Part shown: positions 15,532 through 26,403 of the stretch, piece after piece | Numbering within the stretch: position 1 is the first letter of the stretch | Layout of the letters: every line of letters begins with the position of its first letter | NCBI GenBank assembly: GCA_900128585.1 | Contig: LT642240.1 | Location: forward strand, 1-29,114 | Direction: 5' to 3' | Length of the DNA stretch: 29,114 nt | Source: Stramenopiles sp. TOSAG23-3 | Lineage: Eukaryota; Sar | Made by a program: the position numbers and the translations under genes | The notes under the pieces: model-generated | The model's input: only the letters and a program-made list of their open reading frames with translations | Told to the model about the DNA's origin: nothing | Databases searched by the model: none

Positions 15532-18498
15532 TTAACCCCAAGTTCGTGTTCCTAGTACATTTGTTGCAACATTAATTTTATTCATGATAGCATCTAATGA
15601 TTGAATCAATGTTTCTTCCAGCGTAATGAATGTACTTGTTACCATTTTATCTGTGTACCCAATTGAGATATCAAATTCATTTTTACATTTTACATTAAAA
15701 GTATCCAATTTTGTAATGACCTTTTCAACATTTAAATTTTTTATATTGCAAGTTTGTATTGCATTCTGAAAAATTTTGGAGACTAAATGTACCAATTCAT
15801 CATCTTTAATTGGAAAATCATCAACGATTTTTTTCCTCTTTTTTTGCATAGGCGAAGTAAAATTAATGTCATTATCATTTTCCATGTATTTTGTTAACCA
15901 TTTACGTAATGATTGATTCATATCATTCATGATATTGTTGAGAAGCTTATTGCATTCATTCTGAAATTCGATTTTTATTCTATCCACAATTTTGTCAATT
16001 CCAGTTTTGATATGATCATTAACTTTCGTTTTGATTTTATTTCGTGTCGTTTTCATAACAATAGCACAAATGTTCTTAATATCATTTTCAATACTTATCT
16101 TTCCTTTTGTGTAAATTACAGAATCTGTCAATGACACCTTTGTTAATTCTTTTTTACCTTCGTCTAAAATTTCTTTTTCTAAACTCTGTGCTAATTTTAA
16201 GCTTGATTTATCTATATCTTTTACTATTCTAAGCATCAAATTTTTTATTCCATTAGCAGCATTATATATTATCGATTTAACAATATACTTGCACTCATTT
16301 TCAATATCTGCTTGGATTTTCTTTCGTGTTTCGCCTGCAGCATCACCTTCTTCAATACTTATTAGTTTGTTGACAATAGTTTTAAAGTTCTCTTCCTCTT
16401 TCATAACTATAGTTTGAATTTCCTTACTCCAACTTTGGATCACTTCAACTACAGCACCTATTTCATTGCTACAGTCATCTATAAACGTATTGTATACCTT
16501 CATGACTTTTCTTTTTAAGTCCGACGCAACTTTACCTAATGTTTCAGCTATTTCGTCATTTAAATCAACAACTTTCCCGCTAAATGCAGTTTCTTCAACA
16601 GATATATCCATACCCCAACGATGTAAAATATCGATAACAGTGCCTATAACATTTGCATCTTTTTTTTGGTTCCATTGACCGTCAATATAACCCCATAAAG
16701 CAGCCAATAAAGCTGCAAGTGATGATGTATTAATTGGCAAATCTTTAAATGCAGTTTCTTCATAATCCAGTGGTACAAATAGGTCATAAATTGTACGGAA
16801 AAAAATATAAATTCCGATCAAGATTCCCATTTCTACTACCACTCCAAAAAAATTGACTGTGGAACGTTTATAATAATTATTGACTGCATTTGTTTTAATT
16901 TTTTCCTTCATTGATTGCATAGTTGATTTAAAGCCATAAAAGTCTAAAGTTAAATGCTCATTACCACTGCTGTTTTCTAATTCCTCGCTATCGTTATCTA
17001 CATCATTATCATCATATTCATATTCATGTCTTCTATCTTTCGCATCCTTCAATTTTTCTTTGTCACTTTGAATTTTTAAATTTGTAGATTTTGTTTTCTG
17101 CTTCTTTTTGCTGTATTTGTTACCAACTGGTTTACGAATCATCATATGTCTTTTTAACCGTATTTTAGCATACTCCTGAAAGAGCTCAATAGCCTTTACA
17201 TCCGAAATTGAATATAAAGCAACTTCCTTTGATTTTAGTAATCTAATGAATTCATTAATGTCTAACACATGATCGGAATCCTTATCAAATGCACAAAATA
17301 TTTCTAATAATTTTGTGCTGGAAAAATCCTTTGCCTGAAAGTATTCTTCAACACATTTTTCAATGGTTTTAGTTACATCGCCAGTATGTACGAAGTATCT
17401 AGATCTCCATCTGTAAATTAGAAGGGCAATTGTGCCTATTGAAGTAATAATAGGGATCGCATTCACTGGCTTTAAACACATTCCACAGATTAGCCAAAAT
17501 AAAGGCGTTCCAACTAGGAACCCCAGATACCCCAAAATTAATGAGCACAAAACTTTTACGATATTTGATCTTATGCGAACCACGATATATCTTGATGCAA
17601 GCGACCATTCAACTGCACCAACAGACAAAAAGAATTGAACATATAGAACACCATACAATAATAAAAATTGCAGGTCCTCATCCATATGGGCATCAACAGC
17701 AACATTTTTTATTTGATATAACAAATGATATTGAACTAATATTGGGAACGAAAACAATATGACCAAATAAAGTGGCACAAGTACAAAAAGTTCATACCAA
17801 AACAAAGTTTCATCAGGTCTATCATCAAGTTTTTTTTGTTGGAGCAGAAATACATGTTCACCGGTTGTTTTAAACGATGGTTCTGCATGGTAAAGATTTT
17901 TATACACTGTTCTACAATTATGCGAACGACATAATATAGTGTTTATCGGAAACCCACTTTGTTCCTTGGTGTATGATAACTGTTTCATTACTTCGGTGTA
18001 CGGTCTTTCGTAATGTAACATTGAAAGGCTAAGATGCAAACTGTATAACTCATAGATATTTACAAGTTCTTCCCATGTTGTGGAAAACCGGAAAGGCTTT
18101 TCTTTAAGTGCATTAACAGATTCATTTCCTGCTGGAGCTGTATCATTTTTATCAGAAGCCTCAACAGCAGTATTTCTTATATATCGATAGGTCCACTTTA
18201 TAATATCTTTCCTTTCTTCGTCTCCTGCAGTATTTTGTTCTTCATCATCATCTGATCCATTATTATTTTGTGCATCTTCATAGCAACATAATAAATGAAA
18301 TAAAACATTTGTTAAAAATTCTGTTTCTATGCTTTTTCTTTTCAAAGAATTGTGATCTCTTTTATTTTTCTCTATTTTTGTCCGCAAAACAGTGAGAAAT
18401 TGAAGAATATTATCCGTATACTTAGTTGTATTTGTTTCAAATATGGGTTTTAAATAAGAGCTTTCTTCGGGATTTTGAAAACTTAAAAGCAACTCTTG
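15532..18498 (-). CDS. Polytopic EF-hand protein segment: exon 2 of the giant ankyrin membrane protein
   Basis: This 988-codon segment has no good ATG at its 5' end. It begins directly after a splice acceptor (TTTCAATATATAG at 18499) and continues the 18611-23671 exon in phase 0. In joined numbering there are four membrane segments (about 1919-1947, 1962-1987, 2000-2029, 2032-2050). A canonical EF-hand loop follows at 2092-2103 (DKDSDHVLDINE, with acidic residues at 1, 3, 5, 9 and 12). After a Lys-rich and acidic linker come one or two more membrane segments (about 2234-2259 and 2277-2290). A long amphipathic Lys/Glu/Ile-rich tail to the end looks helical or coiled-coil. The single EF-hand suggests cytosolic Ca2+ sensing. 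The protein ends TRTWG before TAA. I recognise no pore signature and leave the function open. Confidence 0.7.
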   Translation of the reverse strand, partial: QELLLSFQNPEESSYLKPIFETNTTKYTDNILQFLTVLRTKIEKNKRDHNSLKRKSIETEFLTNVLFHLLCCYEDAQNNNGSDDDEEQNTAGDEERKDIIKWTYRYIRNTAVEASDKNDTAPAGNESVNALKEKPFRFSTTWEELVNIYELYSLHLSLSMLHYERPYTEVMKQLSYTKEQSGFPINTILCRSHNCRTVYKNLYHAEPSFKTTGEHVFLLQQKKLDDRPDETLFWYELFVLVPLYLVILFSFPILVQYHLLYQIKNVAVDAHMDEDLQFLLLYGVLYVQFFLSVGAVEWSLASRYIVVRIRSNIVKVLCSLILGYLGFLVGTPLFWLICGMCLKPVNAIPIITSIGTIALLIYRWRSRYFVHTGDVTKTIEKCVEEYFQAKDFSSTKLLEIFCAFDKDSDHVLDINEFIRLLKSKEVALYSISDVKAIELFQEYAKIRLKRHMMIRKPVGNKYSKKKQKTKSTNLKIQSDKEKLKDAKDRRHEYEYDDNDVDNDSEELENSSGNEHLTLDFYGFKSTMQSMKEKIKTNAVNNYYKRSTVNFFGVVVEMGILIGIYIFFRTIYDLFVPLDYEETAFKDLPINTSSLAALLAALWGYIDGQWNQKKDANVIGTVIDILHRWGMDISVEETAFSGKVVDLNDEIAETLGKVASDLKRKVMKVYNTFIDDCSNEIGAVVEVIQSWSKEIQTIVMKEEENFKTIVNKLISIEEGDAAGETRKKIQADIENECKYIVKSIIYNAANGIKNLMLRIVKDIDKSSLKLAQSLEKEILDEGKKELTKVSLTDSVIYTKGKISIENDIKNICAIVMKTTRNKIKTKVNDHIKTGIDKIVDRIKIEFQNECNKLLNNIMNDMNQSLRKWLTKYMENDNDINFTSPMQKKRKKIVDDFPIKDDELVHLVSKIFQNAIQTCNIKNLNVEKVITKLDTFNVKCKNEFDISIGYTDKMVTSTFITLEETLIQSLDAIMNKINVATNVLGTRTWG

Positions 18499-18610
18499 CT
18501 ATATATTGAAATGTACATATATATATTATATATTATATATAATATTATATATAATAAGATGTGTTAGAGGGCAAATAATTGAATATGTTAATACGTAGTT
18601 ACTAACTTAC
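18499..18610 (-). other. Spliceosomal intron, 112 nt, phase 0
   Basis: On the minus strand the donor GTAAGTTAG follows codon TTT, and the acceptor is TTTCAATATATAG. The intron is an AT-repeat-rich stretch. Its donor octamer GTAAGTTA is the same as in the intron at 2501, and it also makes an immediate in-frame stop. Splicing joins ...KILKF to QELLL... and merges two long frames. Confidence 0.75.
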
Positions 18611-21600
18611 AAATTTAAGAATTTTATCTAAGCAATTTGCTCTTTTTGCAATGACAGTAAGACCATGTAATTGCGAAATAGACATTATTCCGCATTTATT
18701 CTCTGTTGGAGAAAAATGTTTCATTACATGACATCCTTTAAATAGCCCATATCTATGATACTTATCTCCGCGTACTCCTAAAACGATATGCTCCTCCAAC
18801 TTAGAATATTTCCTTATCGCTTCATTGATTACACCCGTTTTCATGTCTTCATCACCAAACATTATCAATCTCAACATTATGAAGAATTTAGGAATATCAA
18901 TAATATACGGAAAACCTCCGCCAAAACACTGTTGTATACTATTTAGTAAAGTTAGATTGGTCTTTCGTTTCCTAATACTGCACCCACTTATAACCAGTTG
19001 TGCCGCAAGTATATGTGATATGTCATAGTGCTGGGTGATTAAATCAAACACATCATTTCCATACTCGGTCCAATAAAGCTTATAATATTTACGAAAAAAT
19101 ATACAGAATTGAATTGGAAAAATATAGTTTAAAAACATTAACACAAAGAGCAATCGACGACCAATCATAACGGGAATAAGAAACAAACCTATGAACGAAC
19201 ACATACAAACTATGATACTAACCTCGACAAGGAGGATAAAATTGATAGCCTTGCGCTTTCCAAAAAAGCTAATATGAATACCGTTTATTATAACTGCTGG
19301 TAAAACCAAAATTAGCATAATTGTACAATCCCAGACAGTATAATCACACGCCATTCGGTTATATGTACGTATATCCCGCCATTGTGTGCCATTCAATGAA
19401 CAGAACATACTAATTGAGGCGATTTCCCAATCATACCGCGCAGTTTTAAATTCACTTTCTGGTGGTACCTCACCAATTATATGATAATATATGTTTTCAT
19501 ACAAAATTAAACCAAGAACCATAATAAATAAAGTGCCAATACTCAAGTAAGCATAATTTTGAATCATATATTCTGGGTTACCTATAGACATTGCAAACGA
19601 TTTAGCCACTTTCACAGGATATGTCATTAAAATGCTTCTTGTTGGCTGGCCAATTTTATAATTTCGATGTATTTTGAAATATCGTAAGGAATCTTCGTAT
19701 TTATTATTCCGTATATCTATGTCATGCTCTTTTCTCTCATTTTTCGTTTTTAAAATCCCTTTCTTCTTCTTATCTGATCGAGACTTAATTTCAACGACTT
19801 TTTCTGTGTCGTCATCATCATCATCATCCGTACTACCATCATCACCACCGGTTGCCTCTTCAGCTTTTTGTATCTTCGCAAGATGTCTATAATCGATGTC
19901 CCCATTGTCATCTGCTTCCGCAGCTTCCAGCATTTTAGAAATCAAACTATTGTTGATAGAATATGATCTTTGAAGTGGTGTGTGGTTAGCGTTGTTTTTT
20001 ACATGTAGCCAGTCGCGTTTCAATAGCACCTTTACAGCATCATGCCTGCCGTATCTAACCGCACAATGTAATGGGGTATCTCCTTGGTGATCTACAACAA
20101 TGTTCTTTTTTCCAGACAGATTTGTTTTCAAAGAAGGCTTCTTCGGTTTTTTTTCCGCTACTTTTTCCAATGGCAACTGCATTAACCGTATTATTGTTCC
20201 AGTTGAAGCCCCATACATGATAGCGTGAAAAATCGGATGACTTTGATCATTAATTAATTCATTCCAATCTTCTGTGTCTGTCTTGTTATACACATTATTA
20301 ATATCGTCTGGACTTGTCGCCTCCCATTCAATATTATTTACACTTAGGAATGATTTTATACCTTTGTGGCGATCGGTGATGTTAGAAACGTTCTCCATTG
20401 CCTTAATTATTTCCTCACCCATTAAATTTAAATTAGCTAAATCTTGCGGCAAACGACAATTTGCATCTTCGGAAGATGTAATTTTATGCATACCACCCTT
20501 ATCATGCTTTTCCATGAAATACACTAGTACATCTTTTCGACAATAACTACATGCAAAATGAAATGGTGTTGCGCCATAATCATTTTTTGTCTCTAACGCC
20601 GTAGGGTATAGATTATAAAGAGCTATTATTGTGTCATTTGGGGCATTTGATTTAATTGCTATATGGAGAGGGAAATTTCCTTCCTTGTCACAGCATTTTA
20701 TTTCCTCAATAATTCCTGGAAATTCGGGCTTATGGGATATTAATCTCATTACATCTTCCACCTTCGTGAATATCCACGGTGTGCCAGTTTCGTGTAAATA
20801 GGACACCCCACGATATGTATCTTGCCACTGAAATTCCATGTGATTAGGATTTTTAGCTTTAAACAACTCTTGGATTTTAATAATATTTTCGCATCGTATA
20901 ATTTCGTCCCATTGCCATTTGTATGTTACGTAATATACAAAAAATGCTAAAAAGACACCTAAAAAAAGAGAACTTGAGAAAGCAATTCTTTCAATGTATT
21001 CATTTTGTCTGATCAACTTAGCACCTATACTAACATCAGTTCTATTAAACTTGGTTGAGACTTTTCTCGCTTTCCACACGCCATTGTATACATGAAATTC
21101 ATATTTATCACGAACGATGCAATTGTATAAGACAGAAGGCAAGCCTAAATCACACAAATATTGATTTGGTAATAGACGATGATAAAAAAACTCTGTACTT
21201 CTTATCATACTTCTAGCATCTGCAATTTCATTTTCATTTGGTTTCAACAAGAGCTGTATTAATTCAACTGCAATGGTAATTAACAATTCAGCCTCATTTT
21301 GCTTTGGACATATATCGTCCTTCAATTTGAGGGTAAATTGTCTTACATTTGGCTTAATAATACCTAAACTCATCAATGCTATATAACGATAATCAATTAA
21401 TTGAAACGCTTTATTTTTTGTCCACACAAAAAAACCACGACCGCTGTCTCTTAAACCTTTGATGCGTACTACGACAGTGTCAATATTTTCGTAAACGTTT
21501 TCAAGCTTATCTGTTTGATTCAGATCTGTATTGTATGCTTTCCATATGTACGTGTAAAAAAATGTAGAAACGTCCATTTTATTATCTTCGTCAAGTACGT

Positions 21601-23671
21601 TTGCATGATTTATAGTTGAATCAAACATGCTGTGTTCTATCGCGTGATTAAAAGACTGTGCATTTAACAAAGCGTATGAAGAATATTTGTGGCTTCGAAA
21701 GTTATCCAATGAATTTTGTTTCAAATAATCCGGTATTCGTGATTTGAATCTAGTGTTAATATTTTCGTCTACTTCGCGTTTAAACTTGTATATGTTAACA
21801 TCGTAGAAATCATCTGAACCAATGAGTATAACACTTTTGTACAAATTTTTGACGAAAATTGATGTATCGTTATTACTATCTTGTATCCCACTATACTTGT
21901 ACCTGTTTAAATTAATATCATTTATAACTTTATCAAAAAAATATATGTCGATAATAGAGTTATTATCACTATTTCCAAAGTAGTTATTTGTTGAGGCATT
22001 TACTTGTTCACTGATCATACCATCATTAAAACAGACAGTAGATTTATTACTAAGAACAACTAAACGACCTTTCTTCATATTTAAAAATATGTTACTGCTT
22101 GTTGCATCTGATTTTATTGTCATATTATTTACCATTGTGTTCACAACTTTGATATCCCCACCGTTTTGGTTTACGTTTATTAAAATCTTTTCTGCCATAA
22201 CATCTTCTATGTGAATTTTTGGATTGCCGCTAATGTAGATTTCCTTCATTCTATGGGGGCTTTGCAATAAATATTGTTTTGATTTACATATACAAAACGT
22301 ATTTGCGTGGCGATATGTAAAAGATATATCTGTATCATACGCGATAAATTCTTTACAAGGTGTACTTTTATTGCTTGTGCTTTTATATGTGTTGAAAAAA
22401 TATTTGTAGTTGTAATAAATCTTACCAGAATCATAAACTGCTTTATGAGTGTAGTCCATACCCTCACGCGTCATTGGGGCTTTTGGTTTAAGCTTGGTTG
22501 ACTTAAAGGTTTTTTTCAACTGATACAAGCAACCATAAGGCTTCCTTTCATCATGAATTGTATAGACTTTATGTATAGAATTGCCGAAGAACTTCGCACA
22601 TTCTTCTGGATCTGTTATAAATTTATCTCCATTTTCTTCTCCCATCTCACATTTGGAATAATTGGAATTAAACCAAAACGAATTCCAATGTGAGCCCCAA
22701 CTATGAAAATGGGACTTTGGTTCATATATTTCAACACTTTTCGAATGTGATGATAAAGAAGTTACGTTTAATAGCCCAACCATTTCGTACGGAATCATGA
22801 ATGTTGCTAAACATTCATATGACTCAGGAAATCCATGTGATGCCATGCGTTTGTAAAGTTTATTTGTAGTAATATGAATATTGCACGAAGTTTCAGAACA
22901 CGTAAATTTTGAAATTGTAACCAATCCTTCTTTATTGTTATTCGTTTGTCGTAAATATTTCCAAATATCTAAATCTGCATCTTGGTTTACTGTGTTATGA
23001 AAGCCTTGAGTTATATTTAACGTCGGCCCTGCAAACGTTTTTTTCCATGCTCTGGGCTTCGTAAAATGATATGGGTATTCTCCTGGAACACTATGATAGG
23101 TTGGATACACTTGTAAATTACATTGTTCAATCAAAATATTAAATGACGTCACGTTAGACGTACAATAGCCGTTCAATTTATCATTAGCCCAAACTACTTC
23201 GTCTTTTAATACACACTGATTTGTCCACCAACAATCGCCACTGCACTCATCTTCTCCTGCAGAGCACAAACGACACTCAGAGCACAAGTCACACGAGCTA
23301 GCAATGTCGCCATTAGGACAATTTACGCTACCCAATACCTTGATTATTTTAGAAATTGGTTCAAAATTTATGAAAAAGCGAGGTCTATTTGGAAACACTG
23401 GTAAAAGAACATAGAAGTACAAAACGTAAAATAGTAAATTTAGAAGCAATATTTGTAACACTGTTTTCACTATTGACCAAAAATCACAATTAAATCTTGT
23501 TTTACAGGGTAACAGGGTTTCCAACCGAAAAATTTTATAGTTTATCTGTTGTATTATTGCAACTTCTTTGTCTACTTTCACGGCATTGTTCTCTTTTTGT
23601 TCATCGTGTTTCACGTTGTTCTCTTTTTGTTCATCGTGTTTCAAGTTTTCTTTAACCAAATAAGACGACAT
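18611..23671 (-). CDS. Giant membrane protein with large ectodomain and ankyrin repeats: exon 1
   Basis: This exon encodes 1,687 residues from the ATG at 23671. In order:
- cytosolic N terminus with a duplicated decapeptide (residues 11-30)
- membrane segment about 70-93 (VLQILLLNLLFYVLYFYVLL)
- an ectodomain of about 800 residues, with a compact Cys cluster at 118-153 (CDLCSECRLC), many N-x-S/T sites, and a strand-rich stretch near 480-560 that resembles beta-helix or adhesin sequence
- second membrane segment about 893-917
- cytosolic ankyrin-type repeats near 990-1070 (GNFPLHIAIK, GATPFHFAC) and 1193-1240 (GDTPLHCAVRYGRHDAV)
- an acidic linker with poly-Asp
- four membrane segments between about 1371 and 1533

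The layout suggests a surface receptor or TRP-like channel, but no selectivity filter was seen. The frame stop at 18602 lies inside an intron donor. Confidence 0.75.
23586..23645 (-). repeat. 30-bp direct tandem repeat in coding sequence
   Basis: Two copies, almost identical, encode KHDEQKENNV and KHDEQKENNA near the N terminus of the giant membrane protein. The unit keeps the frame. Confidence 0.8.
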
Positions 23672-24539
23672 GGCTAGAATCTATAAATGAGCTTGTGTTT
23701 ATATATATGTTGTAGTTTGTATCTTGTATCTTATAATAATAAAATAAAATAAAATACTGTGAGAAGACTTTCCTTTCTCAGCATTAATTCCAGCATTTAT
23801 GCATTTCTTCCTACATAATAATAAATAATAAATAATAAATATCCAGAAGAATCCAGAATCCAGAAGAAGACTGGCAGATGGCAGACAGCTGGACAGCGCG
23901 ACAGCTTACAGCTTAGACAACATTTTTTGTCGATTTTTAGACCTCCTCTTCCTAATAGTTCTACTTATAGCTTATAGTAAATAGTAAAACACAAATCCAG
24001 CTTGAATACCTGCTTTACGTGCTATTCACCTACTATTAGTAAGCTTGCGTCTTACGTCCTGCGTAAGTCTTGCTTCTTGCTGGGCTTGCCAGCTTGCCCA
24101 ATATTTGCCCTTTTAATATAGTAGACACAGCAGCCACGCCACTATAACTATTAATAAACCCAGTACCCAGTACCCAGTACCCAGTACCCAGTATTATAGC
24201 CCAGTATTTTAATAGTAGTACCACAGGTACTTTCAAAAAATAATAATAATGTAAATGTATTATTATTTTTGCTTACTGGCTTACCAGACTATTATACTTT
24301 ATTACCTTACTGCTGGAAGTTTCCCCGTTGTTGTGCTTGTTGTTTTTTATTTTTCCAAAAAACAAAAGTTATAAGTTATTAGTTACATTTTATGATAATA
24401 TGATTATACATATATATACACACATCTAATATGATTCTACGATCATATTGCCAGATTCCAACATATTCTCTTCTGCCTTTATAATCATTCAAAATACCAA
24501 TCTTTTATCCCCACTTGTTCAATTATTTAAGCTGCGAAA
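23672..24539. other. Repeat-bearing intergenic region
   Basis: This is the 5' flank of the minus-strand giant gene and the upstream region of a small plus-strand frame. It has ATAATAAATAAT triplet-type runs near 23818-23840, a repeated CCAGAAGA/ATCCAG motif near 23841-23866, GCTTGC-rich short repeats near 24041-24103 and a heptamer array at 24159-24193. The open frame at 24036-24236 (-) runs through these repeats and does not look coding. Confidence 0.5.
24159..24206 (+). repeat. CCCAGTA heptamer array (five tandem units plus one)
   Basis: Five perfect units occupy 24159-24193, and a sixth follows after six bases at 24200-24206. It does not match a known telomere repeat and is probably a minisatellite. 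Confidence 0.8.
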
Positions 24540-24803
24540 ATGGCTAGTGGAAATGAGACGATTATTGTGCCAATTGTTGCCGGTGTTGCTGCTGCCGGTA
24601 TTGCTGTTGGTTCGGCTGCAGGGAGCGCATCTGGAAAGCGAATACCAAAACGGTTGCGAAAAAGCATAGTAAGCCTTGGTAAAAAAATACAAAAATCTAA
24701 TACTCGGTACGAAGAGTTCAAAAGAAACAATGAAAAATTATTTTTTGTATTTAGTACCTTTAACGCCCGTGAAACGATCGGCTACTACTATACCAGGTTT
24801 TGA
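24540..24803 (+). CDS. Possible small membrane protein, unrecognised (87 residues)
   Basis: The ATG context GAAAATGG is good. Residues 7-31 form an Ala/Gly/Val-rich hydrophobic segment (IIVPIVAGVAAAGIAVGSAA) followed by a strongly basic stretch (KRIPKRLRKSI) and a charged region, so a single-pass or mitochondrial-type membrane protein is conceivable. The higher GC content of the first 130 bases contrasts with the flanks and supports coding. After codon 43 the sequence ATA then GTAAGC could be a splice donor. A pyrimidine-rich acceptor ends at 24828 (TTTCTTTTATCATAG) and would be followed at once by TAG, giving a 43-residue protein. Unspliced, it ends at 24803. I recognise no family. Confidence 0.35.
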   Translation: MASGNETIIVPIVAGVAAAGIAVGSAAGSASGKRIPKRLRKSIVSLGKKIQKSNTRYEEFKRNNEKLFFVFSTFNARETIGYYYTRF

Positions 24804-25099
24804 GTCTCTTATCTTTCTTTTATCATAGTAGAATTACGGTTTAGAGAGAAACAGTATATATGATATCAAAATACAAACTACAACTCAACTAACAAAAAAA
24901 GTGACAAACACGCACGATTCCATTTTCTATTTATATTTAAATAAAACAAATCTTCTTAACTTGATCTTGCATACAAAAACCGTACGTTCGTATATTTAAA
25001 ATTACAACACAAAGATACAATAACACAATTTTTCATTTTTAATTTTTTTTTTGGTTTTGAGAAACGAGAAACACAAACGACACGAAGATATGTGGACTA

Positions 25100-25810
25100 C
25101 TATGGATTAACACGAGTACTCTTCCACACTTCTTTCTTTTCATTTTCTAATACACCATCACCTTGTTCACTTTTTAAATTACCATCATTCTCTTCCACAT
25201 CTTCCTTTTTTACAACTGCTAATTGATCGAACTGTGAATAATTATCTCTTAAGCATAAATATTTCACTTCCATTGGATATAATAATAATAATAGAAAATT
25301 TGATGGTGGTGGTAAAACTTTATTTGTTTCAACATCTCGACCACCTTTTGGTATCTTTGAATCATCATCAACTTCTGTATATTTTATACCAGGTGTTGTC
25401 CAATAAAATTGTTCTCTTGCAGAATCACTTAAATTACCCCATTGTTGTTTACGAGCAATTAATAAATCTTGATTTGTATTCTCTTCACCAATTGTTTCCA
25501 ATTCACCAAATATACGATATTGTTCCGAAGATTTTGAAAACCACCATACCATTTCACATTTATTATTTAATTGAATATGCTTCACTTTTTCACTCCTTGA
25601 ATCTGTTATCATTTTCATTGCTTCTTTCCCATTATTTAAAGGTAGCCATCCACGAAATACTACTGTTCGATTTCTTGGATTATTATTTGCATCTACGGTA
25701 GCAATTTGTACATAATTCCCTCCACGTACTTTTCTTGATTTTCCAATTGATCGTTTAATATTTTCTTTCCATGTTTGATAATAATTTATTTTCTTCGTTA
25801 AACTTGCCAT
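25100..25810 (-). CDS. Pyridoxamine 5'-phosphate oxidase-like FMN-binding protein (Alr4036 type)
   Basis: This 236-residue protein resembles the Pyridox_oxase_2 (Alr4036-like) branch of the split-barrel FMN-binding family. Visible signatures are the first barrel strands GGNYVQIATVDANNNPRNRT followed by VVFRGWLP, then SEKVKHIQLNNKCEMVWWFS with the aromatic pair, then EQYRIFGELETIG. The conserved WGNLSDSAREQFYWTTPG segment and the late PPSNFLLLLLYPMEVKYLCL strand complete it. These fit an FMN dimer fold of the usual length, with a short extra acidic and Lys-rich C-terminal tail. Many relatives lack proven pyridoxamine oxidase activity, so the substrate is open. The gene is intronless, is read from the ATG at 25810 and has no targeting peptide that I can see. 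It is divergent from the SET gene across about 0.6 kb. Confidence 0.75.
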   Translation of the reverse strand: MASLTKKINYYQTWKENIKRSIGKSRKVRGGNYVQIATVDANNNPRNRTVVFRGWLPLNNGKEAMKMITDSRSEKVKHIQLNNKCEMVWWFSKSSEQYRIFGELETIGEENTNQDLLIARKQQWGNLSDSAREQFYWTTPGIKYTEVDDDSKIPKGGRDVETNKVLPPPSNFLLLLLYPMEVKYLCLRDNYSQFDQLAVVKKEDVEENDGNLKSEQGDGVLENEKKEVWKSTRVNP

Positions 25811-26403
25811 TTGTTCTAAATTAATATAATTATATTATTATTATATAATTATTAATAAGATGATTTCCAATATTTACAATAAAAAATTTTTTTTTCCTCT
25901 TGTTGAATATCCGGGCTTCGTGGATATATGTATATATTTCTATTATTACAATATGTATCAATATTAATTGCAATAATAAATTGGTTACGGTATAGATACA
26001 ATACTTCATATGTTGCTTCTATTCGCATACATACACCACATTCAAGAAGACTAGTATAGTATTGTTCTAATATTGATCGATCATCAATCAACAAATTTTT
26101 TGCACATTTTTTTTTGGGTACACAGTTGATAGGTGTGTTTTATAGTATACTATTATATTCAATATTGTGTATATGTTAAATGGAAATATAAGTTGTACTT
26201 AATAAAAAGATCTCACGGCTTTTTTTTACATTAAAAAAAAGAAGCGAGAAAAAGTATTTTTTATATTGTTCGATTTGTTGATTTAATAACTTGTTCAAGA
26301 AAGACCAAATTTAATTGTATATATGATTCCAATTTGGACATAATATAGAAAAAATTAGAAAAAATACAAAAATACAAAAATAAAAACAACAGCAACATCC
26401 ACG
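25811..26403. other. Divergent intergenic region between FMN-protein and SET-protein genes
   Basis: This AT-rich region probably carries both 5' leaders and promoters. A minus-strand frame at 25852-26094 is open for 80 codons but has no ATG start. It could be chance or part of a spliced leader exon. A 9-base A/T tract lies near 26107. I can name no regulatory element. Confidence 0.5.

Noticed and set aside
18602-18610. Apparent stop codon ending the ankyrin protein as a separate gene
   Set aside because: It lies inside a canonical splice donor with phase-0 continuity across 112 nt. A joined gene is more likely.
24036-24236. Minus-strand frame through the CCCAGTA array
   Set aside because: The repetitive peptide arises from the heptamer, with no start context or domain.
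25852-26094. 80-codon minus-strand frame just upstream of the FMN-protein gene
   Set aside because: It has no ATG in frame, an upstream TAA, and sits in the expected promoter region. Kept only as an intergenic note.
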